Source: Pholis gunnellus (Eukaryota; Chordata; Actinopteri; Perciformes; Pholidae). Taken from it: a stretch of DNA of 64,000 bases. Within the stretch, counting starts at the first letter, position 1; each line of letters starts with the position of its first letter. The notes under the pieces were generated by a model. The model worked only from the letters and a program-made list of their open reading frames with translations. It was not told the origin of the DNA and ran no database searches. This document shows positions 51,175 to 64,000 of the stretch, piece after piece. The stretch spans positions 20,328,986 to 20,392,985 of the forward strand of contig OU342807.1 in assembly GCA_910591455.2 (NCBI GenBank), written 5' to 3'. Both the position numbers and the translations under genes were made by a program.

Positions 51175-51423
51175 TAGGGCTGCAACTTTATGATTATTAC
51201 CACTGTTTATTAAGCTCTTGATTCTTTTTTTGATTAGATTAATGGAAGATGACGCCCTCAAATGTCTTGTTTTGTTCACAACTCATATTGTATAGTATAA
51301 GATGTTCAGTTTACTGTCACAGAGGAGGAAAAGCAACCAGAATATATTTGCAATTAAGTAGCTGGAATCATTAAAAATCTAGATCAATATAGTTGCTACT
51401 AATCGATTAATCGTTGCAGCTCT
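51175..51423 (+). mobile_element. hAT-type non-autonomous element
   Basis: The left end TAGGGCTGCAAC and the right end AATCGATTAATCGTTGCAGCTCT form terminal inverted repeats. The interior holds AGATGACGCCCTCAAATGTC, TTGTTTTGTTCACAACTCA and TTCAGTTTACTGTCACAGAG. These match a very abundant fish element. The flanks do not show a clean 8-bp duplication, so it is older or altered at the ends. Confidence 0.75.
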
Positions 51424-54400
51424 CATTGTTAGATCAGGCTTCAGTTTGAACTTTAAAAATCAAGGGAAAAGTCAGCTAGTGACGTGATTTGGTCACCGAC
51501 TGTCAAAACATACAGAAAACAATTCCACAATACGTCTTGATACAGGCTTGTGACAGAGGCTGTGAAACCTCAAGGTGGAGGCTTTATTGTATTCTGGTTA
51601 TATTCAGTCCTTTCAGCCTTGCATTTCTTCTGACTTGCACACGCTGTTCCTTCTGTTTACCATATTGGCATTTCGTAAATGCTGCCAACGATATCTGCAT
51701 TGGTCTCTCACCGGCCAATTTGGAAAAACTGAACAATCTCAGCGCTTAAGGAAATGATCTGGTTTCTCTATTTCAGCCGGTGACATTCAGAGCGGTGTTT
51801 TTTTAATCTTGGGTGAGTTAACCACACATTCCACCTTGTGTTGGGCAAATACCACCTATGCAAAATCCATCACATATTTTCCTGTCCTCACGCAGAGAGG
51901 TTGATTTGAACCAGATTTGAGTGTGACAGCCAGCAGAGGGTGAGGGCTTATCAGCAGAGGGTCTGACAATGGACGTTTGGCTGTTTCATTCCTGTAATTT
52001 CACACGACATGAGTGCGTTTGCGTGACGAAGCATTGTCTGCAGACAAGAGACGAAGTAAATTACTGGCACAAGGCGATCCGCCTCTTCTTCCACATATTG
52101 ACGACGAAAAGGTGAACACACACAATGGTGAGAGGAAATAATGACGCAATGTGCTGACGGGTATTTCACTGATAACCAGGAGAAGTGTTTTACCCTGCTA
52201 CCAGGGCAACAGCCCTTTTCCAAGATAGGGATAAACAAGTGTATGTGGACCACAAATGTAGTCTCTGCTCCGTTTCTCAGTGAACTGATCCTATTGAGAG
52301 AGTTATCGCAAGTGTACGTTATGTAATTTAACATGACCCATGGTACTACTTTTAAATCTCATTAGTCGGGCGTATGCCATTGAGAGACAGGAAGTCTTGA
52401 CAATAGCTGGAAGGCATGAAAAACTATACACAGAAAAAGGCCTGAAAACAACGGTTTCATTTCCACGTTGTGAAATGCAATTCAATTATATTTCATGGAC
52501 ACATTCTTGACATTTTCACTGTTGAAAACATCTCGGTTGCAGTGAAAGGGATCTTTGTGTGACTAGGGTCAAAAAAACATCTCACCAGGTCGCCAACCCG
52601 TGTAATCATCGTTTTGTCCTTCGTACAAACCCTTCCAGAACTCGGCCATTAGATAATGCCATTATCACAACAAAACTCAGGGCAATTAAATGCAGATTAC
52701 GCTGTAATTCAGAGCCTGGTGCATTAGTCTGTGCTCCATCACGGAGCTATCTAATACACCTCTAATGCATTCAGACAGTAATATCCCTCTCTAATCCTTG
52801 GTAATGTTCGGTGCTGCACCTCCCCATGGATTAAACAAACCCTCTCAGTTTTAAAAGCATTCTGATCCGCAAGCCAAAGCGGCGTGCACCTCTGGAAGGT
52901 ACACCTTTTATTAAGTTGAATCCATGCCTCTCAGACAAGCAGCGTATTTACAAATGTGCATTATTCCCTCAGGAATAGTCTGCCAGGTGTAAATGTAGGT
53001 CAGCCAGAGTTGAACCAGTTCATTCCTCCATCGATGAAGGCTATTGAATTGTGTTGTGGTCGACAGAATCGGAGAAAATTATTTTCTGTACAACATGTCG
53101 ACATGTTTTCACATACATAGTGAGGTCTTTAATCTCCCACAAACCTCTTCTGAGGTTCAGAAAGAATAAAGAGAGATAAAAGAGATATGAAGGGGAGCTC
53201 AAATCGCCGCGCAACGGTTGTCACGATGCGCAATAAAATCCGATATTGTCCCATTTCTATCTGGTTGACTGCACATAACCTGTCCTTGTCCATGGTGTAT
53301 TTATCTGAGAATCTGAGAATTATTACAGCTGTTCTGATTGCATTGCAGATCAGTATCCTTTGAGCTGCAGTGTGCCCTTAATGTTCAACTTAATGTTAAA
53401 TACGTAAGCGCCCAACAAAAGCTGCTTTTGCTTTAAAAAATAATAAAAAATGTAAAGAGGATACTATTCCTCCAAGATTATACAATGTACAACCTTCAGC
53501 AACTCAATATGACTGACAAACTGTTTAATCTTATGTGCTGTTACTGTGCAGCCAGGGAAAATCAGATTTCAAATACTGCTGCTCTGTTTAAAAGTAGAAC
53601 CATTGTAAAGAGTATTATGATAGCTTTCATTGCTTGTCATTGTCAGTTTAATTCTGATGGGGATAATTGACTCAACATTGTCCAGCGCTTTCTATTGCTG
53701 TATTTCGTATTCCTCTTATGCAGCATTTATAATTTAATGACTAGTCTTTCATATTTTGCTGGATGTTGCCCCAAAAGTCCAAAAAGGAAATGGAAGCACA
53801 AATCTGATGCTTGTGACTTTTGTTTAACACCGGGGAATTGTTCGGTTTTTGAAATGTTTGCATTTCACCGCCACAACATAACAAAGTGTCTGTAAGGACG
53901 CATCTCAACCCGTAATGACGACGCTTAGGAGCCAGAGAAATCCAATTGTTCCTTCAGCCGGAAGCATTACCGGGAGCCTTGTTATGACTCCATGCTCGTG
54001 TTTCCTCTGAGTCACACTGTCCTACTCATAATCTGTATAAACAGAATGACAGAGACATAAACATACAGACAGGGAACGTCTACCAGTTGTAAATAAAAGG
54101 CTTAACATATATTATCTACAAGAGCAAACAGAGTTGCCGTCCTCACGATCCAGCAGCACGCTGTCCGTACAGCTGAAGTGCTGAGAACGAAGACAAGGCA
54201 CCTGATCTGCATCAGAACCAAAACACAACATGACCAAAGCATTGTAATGAACACTCACATCAGCAGTTATATGAAGTGTTCTAGACTCTTTCACAGCCGA
54301 CGCCATCAAAAATATGCGTGCCCATGTCGGCCGGGGAAGCGGCGCTTTGCCCCGGACATCCAGACGAGGGAACAAGCTGTCAACCCTGAATTCAAACTGT

Positions 54401-54582
54401 AACTTGGTGAAGAAACGTGGTTATCAGAATACATTTTTCCAACAGCGGACTCAAGTTTAATCCTGACAGGATCACAACCTTTTCACAGTCACAAAAACAA
54501 CAAAACAAAGCTATTAAAACATGTTGACTATCGCTGGACTAACCACAAATGGTTGCATTTGGGGCGCCCATTTAAAAAACAA

Positions 54583-54640
54583 ATATATATATATATATAT
54601 ATATATACACACTGTATATATACAGTATATGTATATACAC
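54583..54640 (+). repeat. (AT)n with palindrome
   Basis: An AT tract of about 25 bp followed by ACTGTATATATACAGT, which is a perfect 16-bp palindrome. Confidence 0.9.
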
Positions 54641-55771
54641 ATGGCCACTAAATTATGGGCGACTTGCTAATGTATTCTACCCACTCACTAATAGCACACT
54701 GATCTTAAAAGTCAACTTGTTTAGCTTGTATTCGCCATCTTTGGTGGTAATGCCCTTGCATAGCTTGACAGGCTATGGTACTCAGTCGTACTTCAGTTAC
54801 TAAACTGCGTTCAACCACTTATGTACATCATCATTGATCAAAAACTGTAAAAGGGTGTATAGATTCTAGATTCTTTTATCCAACAATTCTGTAATTAAAA
54901 AGGTATATCTCAGAAGAATCACTCTTTTATGAATTCATGTGAATAATAATCACAAGGTGTCGGCCTGCGAGTTTCTAACTAGTTTGCCGCGACTTCAGTG
55001 AGCAATACAAACTCGAGGGAGGAGAGCAGACAGAGAGAGAATGAGAGATACAGATCCTTCCTCTTCAGGCAAATATGACATTGTTGAGCTAAAAATACAG
55101 ACTTTGGATTTCTTTCAGTCGCTATGTGGCGTAGATTTCAATGCTTCATTTGTTGGGTTGGAAACCGAAAGTCTTTTAAAGTCCAGATGGGAAAGCGATC
55201 AGTCTGCAGGACTTTTGGATGAAACTGCAGTTTTCACACAGATTTCCGTTTCACTGCATCCAAGGCCTGAGTATAATGGAATGAGCATGATACTTCTTGT
55301 TATTTGACCCAAGGAATGATTGACTGGAGCAAATCATCACTGCGCAGGTTTTGTTTCAGATAACACACACATGTGTGGGCTGGGTTCTTTGTTACATGGG
55401 GACTTTATAGGAACTTATATTGCATTTGCTATCAAAAGTCCTATCATGCAAACGGGTTGATACACAGACTGTTTGACAAATTTTGCTTTCAGTTCCAAAC
55501 TTGTCTCACGCATCATAATATGCGTCCACCTGTATTTTTTTTTTTGTATTGTTCAGTATCTTACAGTATATTGGATGAAGTGTATTGATTTGTACTGTAC
55601 AAGTGAAATCATCCCAGAAGAAAATGAAAGTGATCAAATATGACAATAATAGCAAACCAGGCCATATGCTTACTCTGCTTATGGATTAAGTTGACAGCCA
55701 TCGCTGACCACTCTCAGGGAGCAGATGTTGATACACAGGCCTTTAATGACACTTTTAATATCTTAAAACCG

Positions 55772-55774
<3 letters not shown>

Positions 55775-55832
<58 letters not shown>
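55775..55832 (+). repeat. (TG)n microsatellite
   Basis: A pure TG tract of about 57 bp. Confidence 0.95.
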
Positions 55833-55833
<1 letters not shown>

Positions 55834-55940
55834 TTATTTGTGTGAACCGGAGCAAACTAATACAGCAGAATGGACTGTATTAGTCTGTACTGTGCATTTG
55901 GTCAAACAGGCTTAGCAACTCACATGCAGCTGTAAATACT

Positions 55941-55970
55941 GATGATGATGATGATGATGATGGAGATGAT
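55941..55970 (+). repeat. (GAT)n trinucleotide repeat
   Basis: Seven GAT units, then GGAGATGAT. Confidence 0.9.
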
Positions 55971-56087
55971 AGAGCCCAATGAAATGCATCATCATCATCT
56001 AGATTATTCAGTACGCTGTAATCCATGGAGGGCCTTCAGCGCAACTGATGGCAGCAATCTGGCACTTTTTCTCCGGTATAATGTACC

Positions 56088-56106
56088 GGGGGGGGGGGGG
56101 GGGGGG
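56088..56106 (+). repeat. Poly(G), 19 nt
   Basis: Nineteen consecutive G residues. Length is prone to sequencing error. Confidence 0.85.
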
Positions 56107-58536
56107 CTTCTTGATGTACCAGAAGCATTTCAGCAGGTTTCCAAACTGTGTTGAGGTTGAAAAAAAGTCTATAACAACTGCATATCTCTGCAGCTGTCAA
56201 GATCTAATGTAAAAAACAAGAGAGGCCGGAGGGAAACGAGCAGAGGTTCACAGTCATATGGTCCTATTTAACTTCACCTTATTGAAAGAGGAGACATTCA
56301 CCTGTTTATGTGATACAACCCAAGTCCGTTGTTTTTGACTCAGCCATACCTAAAAGGAATTCCTTCTTCCATTTAGAACCCCTGCTCCCTGTCATCTCGC
56401 TGGTTCTTATTTTCAAAAGGAGAAGAAAACGGTAGTCCCCGCTTCGATTTTTTCTTTGTGTCTTCTCATCAAGCCTGCCCTTAAAAGCTGTTGAGATGAA
56501 CTCAATCTATTAAAAGTAAATTCTACCCAACCTGCAGCTATAGATCCACAATGATAATGAAGACCGACCATGACCATTTAATCCCGAGATGTTGACCTGT
56601 GTGGATTTCTAAAGGGCACCAGGCATCGACGTAAAAGCGGCGCGCTAAAACTGCGGCTTTTATCTAATCGCAGAGGTCGACATGAGGTCTGCGTTAAATG
56701 GCAAGACCGACAATCCAGCTTAGGGGACACCATGCCCAGCCCAGAGGCCTACTTTGCTTGCGGGCAGATGTGGGATTTGTGACTTGTCGATGTTACAGCA
56801 TCGATTAAGAGGTGAAGGGAAGGATTGTTCCCTGATGCAAACATCCAGACCAAAAGTTAATCCCAGCAAGCGGGAACACTTCATTCCACACAAAAAGGGT
56901 CTGAATAAGTGTTTTATTCCAATAAAAGCCACAATTAAGCTCCCATTATGCACCAGCTGAGTTACTCTTCTGCCCCTCAAAAGAATATCATCAACCATCT
57001 GAGAGCAGATTTAACAATGAAACCGTAGACACGGCTTTAATCATCTAAATGGACGATTTTAAGAACCATTACGACAGCTGCTCGGGTTATTTGAATAGGT
57101 CAAAATAGCCTAGCCACAACAAATAGATGCAATCTGAAAGGACATTGTGTATCTGCAGGGATAATGTGTGCCAACATGGGCTTCACAACAGCTACAGCGT
57201 ATACCATTATGCATGCGCCTCATCTCCTTCAGATGGTTCCTACACTTCCTAGCATCCTAACCTGAATGCCTTTCAACAACACCCAAACGACTCGACAGGA
57301 ACGTTGCATCCATATGTGAATGCGGAGAGAGCAACATATGGCAGTGATAGCACGGTTTGTGTCTGTGTTGCATTATGTAGTTAAGTACACCGTGCATGAA
57401 TACTGCAGTAGTAAATCTCAGTCTCTTCTATGATGGATTCCTCCACGTGTGCTTGCTGAACACTGTTGCAAAACAGTGAGCCTCGGGAAAAAGAATTCTG
57501 CGTTAGTCCTCGGACGCACACTAAATAGTGCCACATGCTTTACGGTTGTTTGAAGGTTGTCACTTGTTTTATCAGCAAAGACATTACTGTGCTGGACCAA
57601 TGAACTGGTTACAATTCCCCATGATAAACATGACAGAGCCCTGTAAAACTAGCCAGCCACAATAAATATCAACTCTAACCATTGCTGACAAGCTAAAGGG
57701 GGAATCACGATGAGTTGAGACGCACCACTTTGGCTCACTGCGCTGCATCTGCACGCTCTCAACCTGTTATGACCGGGCTGCCAAACGCTTCCTCCTGCAG
57801 GAGCTCAAGTTCCCGGAGCAGACACAGAGCAGACACCGCGACACGGAGCTGCTGGCAAGGCCCTCTCACTTGCACCTGACTCTACATGGGTACGCTGTCC
57901 ATACCCATTTATTTTACATACACCAGTAGATGCGCACGCGCAATTGGTAGGGATTGATTTTAAACACGCGCATTCAAAATAAGTTGTGTTAGAATTGATA
58001 GCTGCTTGAAATGAACTTTGTAGTAATGTTGATGCTGCAGGAAGGGAAGGCAAAATCCAGAATGACAGTTTTGAGAGTAGAAAAGGGTTGATGTTGCATT
58101 CTGGCTTAAACACAATGTCACATCCAACAGAGGCTAGTAAATAATAGTCATTCCAACAGTGTTTCAGTAAAACACAGAACCACTCTTTGAGTCCACTCTA
58201 GTTATGTGTGAATTGCATAGGTGTTAGTTTTCCCTCTTTTAAAAATGTTCTTCTGAGTTTTTATTGAGTAGACACGGTGTAAGCTTCAATCCAAACACTT
58301 GTACTTGAAGGTAAAGGCTGGCGACATGGAGGCATACTCTCTCTCTAATATGCAACATTTATATTAATGCTCTCATAATTGCAAAGTCTATCATTCATAA
58401 AGCAATTCTTATTTCTCCAAAAAATCTATTATATTTATGTTTATTGCCAACTTTGTATCGGTGAAAAGGTCAAAATTGCACTAGTTACCATAAAACTTCA
58501 TAGTTATAAACGTTATGTGTGTACACAATCACATTA

Positions 58537-58922
58537 AAGCTGGGGTAGGCGATGTTTTTGGAAGACGTCGTTGGGCAGACATTCCATAATAGCCTTGTAA
58601 TCACATCGTAATCCAAGTGGTCTGAGAGACACCTTGACTTCTGCAAAGTGCCAAAGTGTTTGAAAGACGGAGAGAAAATGTTGGTAATAGTTTCGCTTTC
58701 TGCCAACCGTAGCCGAAGCCTCAAGGCTAAACACTCAAATCACAGTCCGTCATCTCAAAGGGCTTTACAGCAAAGGAAACATGAAGAATTGGCACTATAT
58801 AACAGCATCGGTGTCACCATCAGGATCAGGATCATGTTTAAATGAATGACCAAACTTGTGTGCATAGCCCGTGTCTGGTGGGAGGGGCTTAGAGCAGAGG
58901 GGAAAGCTGCCTACCCCAGCTG
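58537..58922. mobile_element. Miniature inverted-repeat element flanked by TA
   Basis: The 14-bp terminal repeats AAGCTGGGGTAGGC (58537-58550) and, in reverse, CAGCTGGGGTAGGC (58909-58922) differ at one base. Both ends are next to a TA dinucleotide, the target duplication expected for Tc1/mariner-type transposition. The interior codes for nothing recognisable. Confidence 0.75.
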
Positions 58923-59182
58923 TAAGTCAAGGCTATTCAAATCCAGTCACTTTCTTACTCAACAACGTAAAACTTGAAGTCTGCATTAAGGTTCAGATAT
59001 TCCCCTACAGAATGCCTCAACAACAGGCAAAACCACGCATGCAGAAAAATGGTGGGAACAAATTGCAGGCCCAAAACAATTTGGACTGGATTTTGTGTTA
59101 AGCATTATAGAAAAGGCAAATTTACATGCAATACAAATCCAGTATTTGAGCCAAATCCAGCTGTAGCTGCGTCTTCCAACTG

Positions 59183-59224
59183 ACAGAGAGACAGAGAGAG
59201 AGAGAGACAGACAGAGAGAGAGAG

Positions 59225-59275
<51 letters not shown>

Positions 59276-59277
59276 AA
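59183..59277 (+). repeat. (GA)n microsatellite
   Basis: About 95 bp of AG/GA with a few CAG and CG interruptions. The purest part is at 59229-59271. Confidence 0.95.
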
Positions 59278-60287
59278 ACCTGACCATTCAAATTCCATGT
59301 GACATCAGCATGACAGCAGGGACATGGACGTCATCCCACCTGGGACTGCTCAGTCAGTTCCCTTCCTGCTCACAAATCCCCTGATCAAACTGTGAAACAG
59401 ATTTTGGCTACATCATGACAGCATGCAATCAGGAACTGAAAAGGGCTCCATTATCTCATGACATGCAGGTGTCAGAGGCTGTATTTCCCTCCACGCAGGA
59501 GCCGTCCCGTGCCAAGAGACAAACAGATTTGCATCAACGTGTCGTCCAGGTCTCCATGGAACCCCAGAAGGTAATCTAATACAAACATCACAAACTCCAT
59601 TTCAAATATTGACATATTTCACTGAACAGTAAAATCAATAATGATGATGAATGCTCATTTTGTAAGCACTGGGATTTACATATTACAACACAGTCCCTCT
59701 GGGCTGACAAATATCACAAACAGCAGCATTTTTTTCCTGTGAAAACACTTGCTTATATGGTGCCAAACACACAGGAGCTGTAAGGAATATGTTGAACACA
59801 ACAGGGCATTTCCCCCAAACGCATGGTGGGAATTCAGCTGATAAATAATGCAGACCGCCATGATAGATTAGACTACTCTTAATGCAGCTGGTCTGAATTG
59901 ATTGTCTTGAAACAGGAAGAGACGAAAGGCTTTCAGGGAAATTTAAGGCGGCCATTCAGCTCATTTTGGCAATGCTGTTTCTGATCAGGACCACGCTGCT
60001 GGCCAGCACCTCTAATTCACCTCCCAAACGTATCATTGAAGGCTTCATCCGGCTGAGGACATACTGTATGTCAGGAGTGACATTAAAACACGTCTGTTCC
60101 GTTCCATCAAAACACACTTAATTGGGGAATATTCAGGAGTCCGTGTCAAAGCACTCTACTTCACACAAACTAGTTGTCAGCAACTCGTAAACTTGTGCAA
60201 CACGTCTTACATCAGTTTTACCGACAGTGAAACAGGTTGCACTTCTGCAAATCAACTCACATCAAATAATCCATTGGTGATTTAAAG

Positions 60288-60310
60288 CCCCCCCCCCCCT
60301 CCCCTCCCCC
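60288..60310 (+). repeat. Poly(C) tract
   Basis: Thirteen or so C residues, then TCCCCTCCCCC. Confidence 0.85.
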
Positions 60311-62060
60311 ACATGGCTGAATATAGTCTGCTCAGCAATTGTTTTGTTGCTTCTTTTACAGCAGAACCACAATCTTTCTACAACCACACGGGAAGCGTAG
60401 TTCAGTTTAGTTTCAACTCTGAATAACTAGACAAAGATATGAAGGTGATAGCTAACATTGAAATGGTTATATTTGCAACATGGGCCAAAACCACGAGATA
60501 TTTCTAACGGGTAGGACATATTTATTTGGCCTTAGACAACACTTGAGGTTAGTTTGTGCACAACAGACTTGTAGAATGACGGCACATTGAAGCTGTTCTG
60601 GAGGCTTGTATAGAAATATATGAAATATATATGTTATATAGAAACATAGAAGACATCTAATGCTGCTTTTTGATTTGCCACCCATCTGTATCTTTTCACT
60701 GCTCAGCTACTGCCATTGACTACCACCAAAAACACGTTTTTTTCCTGTGCTCAGAGCCCTTCTTCAGACCACCTCAGCTTTATACATTAGTTGTAAGGTA
60801 ATGCTGCAGCCTGCTGCTCCTGCTTGTCCCATCGGTTTCTGGTGTCTCCACCTGAAGACTACATGAGAGGTGGCCAGCCAGTCAAAAATTAGCAGCGTCT
60901 AGTTAACAAGATCGTTGAGAGCTATTGTGACTTAAAGTGTTTCTGCTGCTGTTCATTTTCATCAGACCAGCCAGCTACAGAACTCAAAGCTTATGAAAGT
61001 TATCATTGATAGCAGTAGCTCACTGTCCAATTAAAGTTGGTTTAACAGTAATGCTGACTGTTTTTTTTTTTGTGCTAGTAGATCAAACAGCAGTGTGGAC
61101 AGAAAATAATAGCTAGGAGTTGTTTTATCCACTTTCTATGGCGAACCTGAATCTGTGGTGGTGCTCCATTTACAGCTGGGGAGGCTTCAGGCCTACAAGC
61201 TTTTACTGCTGGGGATTTGCTGGAGCAGCGTTAAGTAATACAGGCCATATGTCTTCAGGCATCAGGGAGCACTATGCAGGTCATGGTCCTGATCACCGTC
61301 TATGATTTAAAGACGTCAAACACACCAGCAGTGACTGTAGTTTGTACAGGGTATGAGTCTCTCTCAGGGTGCATGGCAGACTTGTTCATTGGTAATGAGT
61401 CAAAGGAACAACATCAATATTGGGCTAACTGTTGGTTGATATTGGTGTTCCTCATCAGGAGACACCATCTACTGTTTATACGTGGCTCCGTTCAAAACAA
61501 GTTACTTTAGCTTGTAGTGATGACACCTTTATAGAAAAGTCTTTGAAATGATGGCAAATTAGAAATTAATAATAGAAATGTATTTATATTAAAGGTTAAT
61601 TAGATTGTTTATTTTTTGTTCATGAGCAGTAGATTGTCTTGCACCTGTTTCTGCACTATTTTAACTGTGTCAGTTTACTGCGCTGTCTTTCCCATTTGTC
61701 TTCCTTTTGAACTAACTAGACTGGATACGTGAATGTACTTCTGTTTTCTAAGCATACAAGACAAAAACGTGGCGATCATTGGGGTAAAATAGTCTATGCA
61801 GTGTATGATGGATGCACATTTATGTAGGAGGAAGAAATATTGAACAACGTCTTCCACATACTCCAAATAAGTTGCTAACATCTGCAGAACTGCCGAGGAA
61901 GTGCGTGTCCCCCACAAAGCCCTTATGTAATCACACATTGGCCATCTAAAGACATAAACAGAACCTGCTCTATGCATTGCAGTGCGTCTCTTGAAGTCCC
62001 CGGGGAGCAACTCTAAATATAGCCTCAGTTGAACTTTGGCCCCTTCCCTCTCTATCTCAT

Positions 62061-62061
<1 letters not shown>

Positions 62062-62095
<34 letters not shown>
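62062..62095 (+). repeat. (CA)n microsatellite
   Basis: A pure CA/AC tract of about 34 bp. Confidence 0.95.
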
Positions 62096-62098
<3 letters not shown>

Positions 62099-63833
62099 TT
62101 GCCATGATGCCTCTTCTCTTCTCTGCTCCATTCAAAAGGTCTCTAAATCGTGTATCTTGATGAAAGTTAACTATATGAGAAGAAAACCCATATCAAACCA
62201 AATCCCCATCTGCTATTTCCCTCTGCTTTACCTAGATGTGATGGAGGGATTCGATATGTGGGAGTGTGTGTGTGTGTGTACAAAGAGAGAAAGAAAGTGG
62301 CCACGTAGGAGCAGCCCCATGAGCAGAGAGCACTGCTGAGGGCAGATTTCTGGCTGTGAGCCCAATAAATGACAGAGAAACAAGTAGAAAGACAGATGAA
62401 AGGAGAAGGAATGGAGAAACTATAAAAGCTGCGTGAACAAAATGCAGCTGTTAGCATCAAAGCTGTTAGCAATTAATCTGTTTCTTTGTTGTAAGCATAC
62501 CGCCGCTTTACAGCAGAGAGGAAGGCATGAACGTAGGCAAGGCCAGTCGGCCAGATGCAGCAGGATGGCCTGCGGTCTCATGGCTCAGGGCTTATGAGAA
62601 TCCCAGGACCACGGTCAACAGTTTCATGTGTCTGTCACAGGCCATTTCTTCTCAGAATAATTTGTTGGAGGCCAAATAACGGCATGAAAAAGAGGGTTTA
62701 AGGCTTTCATACCTGAAACTGTGACAATAATGAAAAGACGGAGCTCCAGCTCTGCCCGTTTTTGTTAAAAGTTTGCATCACTTCCCCATATTTGTGTGGG
62801 CAAATAAATCAACAACCAAACACACACATTGCTAACAGAAAGCTGGAGAAAGTTTTCTGTGGAACTAATTGAAATTCATTTTTAGCAAGGCCAGAATCTG
62901 GAGGGGCACTTATGAAAATCATAACAGTCCCGCTGGACTTCAAAGTTTCATCACTGAGAGTTTTAACGCTGGCTAGTTTCCTGCTCGCTGCTATTACACC
63001 ACCAAATGAATATAACTGTGCTCCATTGGATGAAAGACACTCAGGACATTACTCCTGAAAAATAAGCTGTGGTACTGTCATCTATTTGAATAACTCTGTG
63101 TGTACTAGTGATGTAACTTTTTTTTGTTAACGCAAGTAGCTGCTTGGCTACTAAACTGCAGAGATACACTATTTCCAGTAATGTCACCGTAAAAGCATTA
63201 CTCGCTGAGGCACACATCAGCGTGGTTTATCTCAGGCCACCTGAGGTTGAAATTGTAATAAACCATCATGAAAAGATGGACTTTATTACAGGCTGTGTAA
63301 CTCCCTGGAGAAATAAAAGCAAGAACCGATGTATCACTGTCTGTATGACCAACAAATCTGCCGAGCTGTAGCTGTGGCGCCGTCAGATGCTGGCTGCCGA
63401 TTAGGTCTCGATGTCTTCATACATCACAATTTACAGTCACCGGTCAACACTCATGTGTGCACAATCTGCCTCGTGTTCCTGGCCACCATGGACACTGCAA
63501 GGGTGCTGAACCTTCGGCATTATAAGCAGGCTTCTAACGCAGCTCAGATGAAGCAGAAAAAAAAAAAACATTGTCCGAGAAGCGTGTGCTGTTTGAGCAA
63601 ATTGACATGGGGAGATGAAACCAAAATGAGCAGCTACAGCGGAATGTGAGTGCCAGCCTGCAGAGACAGACACGGCGGCCACTCCAAGTTTACCTTTCCA
63701 TGGCCTGTCAACTGGGGCCTTGTTGGAATGACACAGTGGCGGATGTGTACTAGGATGCTCCGGTTACTGTCCAAACACTGCACAGCACGAGGTAAACAAA
63801 GACACTGTGTATTGATGGGATTTGGCGGGTGAA

Positions 63834-64000
63834 GCCTGCCTTACATCCAGGACTTGTACATCTCCAGAGGCAGGAAACATCACCGCGGACCCATCACAAC
63901 CTGGACACAACCTGTTCCAACTCCTCCCCTCTGGTAGGTGCTACAGAGCACTGTACAACCAGACACCGGAACAGCTTCTTTCCACTGGCCGTCACTCTCA
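63834..64000 (+). mobile_element. LINE ORF2 C-terminal fragment, cut by window edge
   Basis: Translated fragments in three frames resemble the region after the reverse transcriptase domain in L2/Maui-type fish LINEs: LPYIQDLYISRGR, then ADPSQPGHNLFQLLPSGRCY, then HRNSFFPLAVTL. At least two frameshifts separate them, so the copy is dead. More of the element may follow past position 64000. Confidence 0.7.

Noticed and set aside
61675..62094. 139-codon open frame on the minus strand
   Set aside because: It begins inside the CA microsatellite (Cys-Val run) and matches no known family.

Overview
The window is intronic DNA of a vertebrate gene, almost certainly from a ray-finned fish and probably a percomorph. 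Only about 195 of the 64,000 bases can be called coding with confidence: two short exons on the minus strand of a conventional protein kinase C, best matched to PKC alpha (prkca). Exon 4 (364-475, 112 nt) encodes the start of the C1B diacylglycerol-binding domain. Exon 3 (22481-22563, 83 nt) encodes the end of the C1A domain. Both have canonical splice sites and reading phases that fit each other. Transcription runs right to left, so intron 3 is 476-22480 (22,005 bp), the start of intron 4 is 1-363, and everything right of 22563 (at least 41.4 kb) belongs to intron 2. The 32-nt exon 2 expected from the mammalian gene was searched for by eye and not seen, so it probably lies beyond the right edge.

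The introns are AT-rich and punctuated by short, decayed, non-autonomous transposable elements and many long CA/GT, GA/TC and AT microsatellites, a texture typical of teleost introns. Several elements can be bounded from the sequence itself. Three hAT-type miniature elements have perfect 8-bp target-site duplications (18375-18714, 36449-36806, 48959-49163). One miniature element has 14-bp terminal inverted repeats flanked by TA (58537-58922). Other pieces resemble interspersed repeats common in fish genomes: a gene-poor family seen twice at 23676-23963 and 43528-43765, another at 5881-6052 and 47425-47560, an inverted pair at 4160-4257 and 7993-8096, a tRNA-derived SINE tail near 45041-45207, and LINE ends at 28871-28996 and at the right edge (63834-64000).

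Items worth a second look that the repeats do not explain: a TC microsatellite touching a perfect branch-point consensus upstream of exon 3; five CCAAT boxes (as ATTGG) within 98 bp in intron 3; four perfect inverted repeats or palindromes; a coding-like stretch of unknown identity on the plus strand at 49466-50149; and two G-quadruplex-type tracts. No CRISPR array, operon, phage, tRNA gene or rRNA gene was seen, and nothing suggests a prokaryotic system. Family names for the repeats come from recalled consensus patterns and were not checked against a database.
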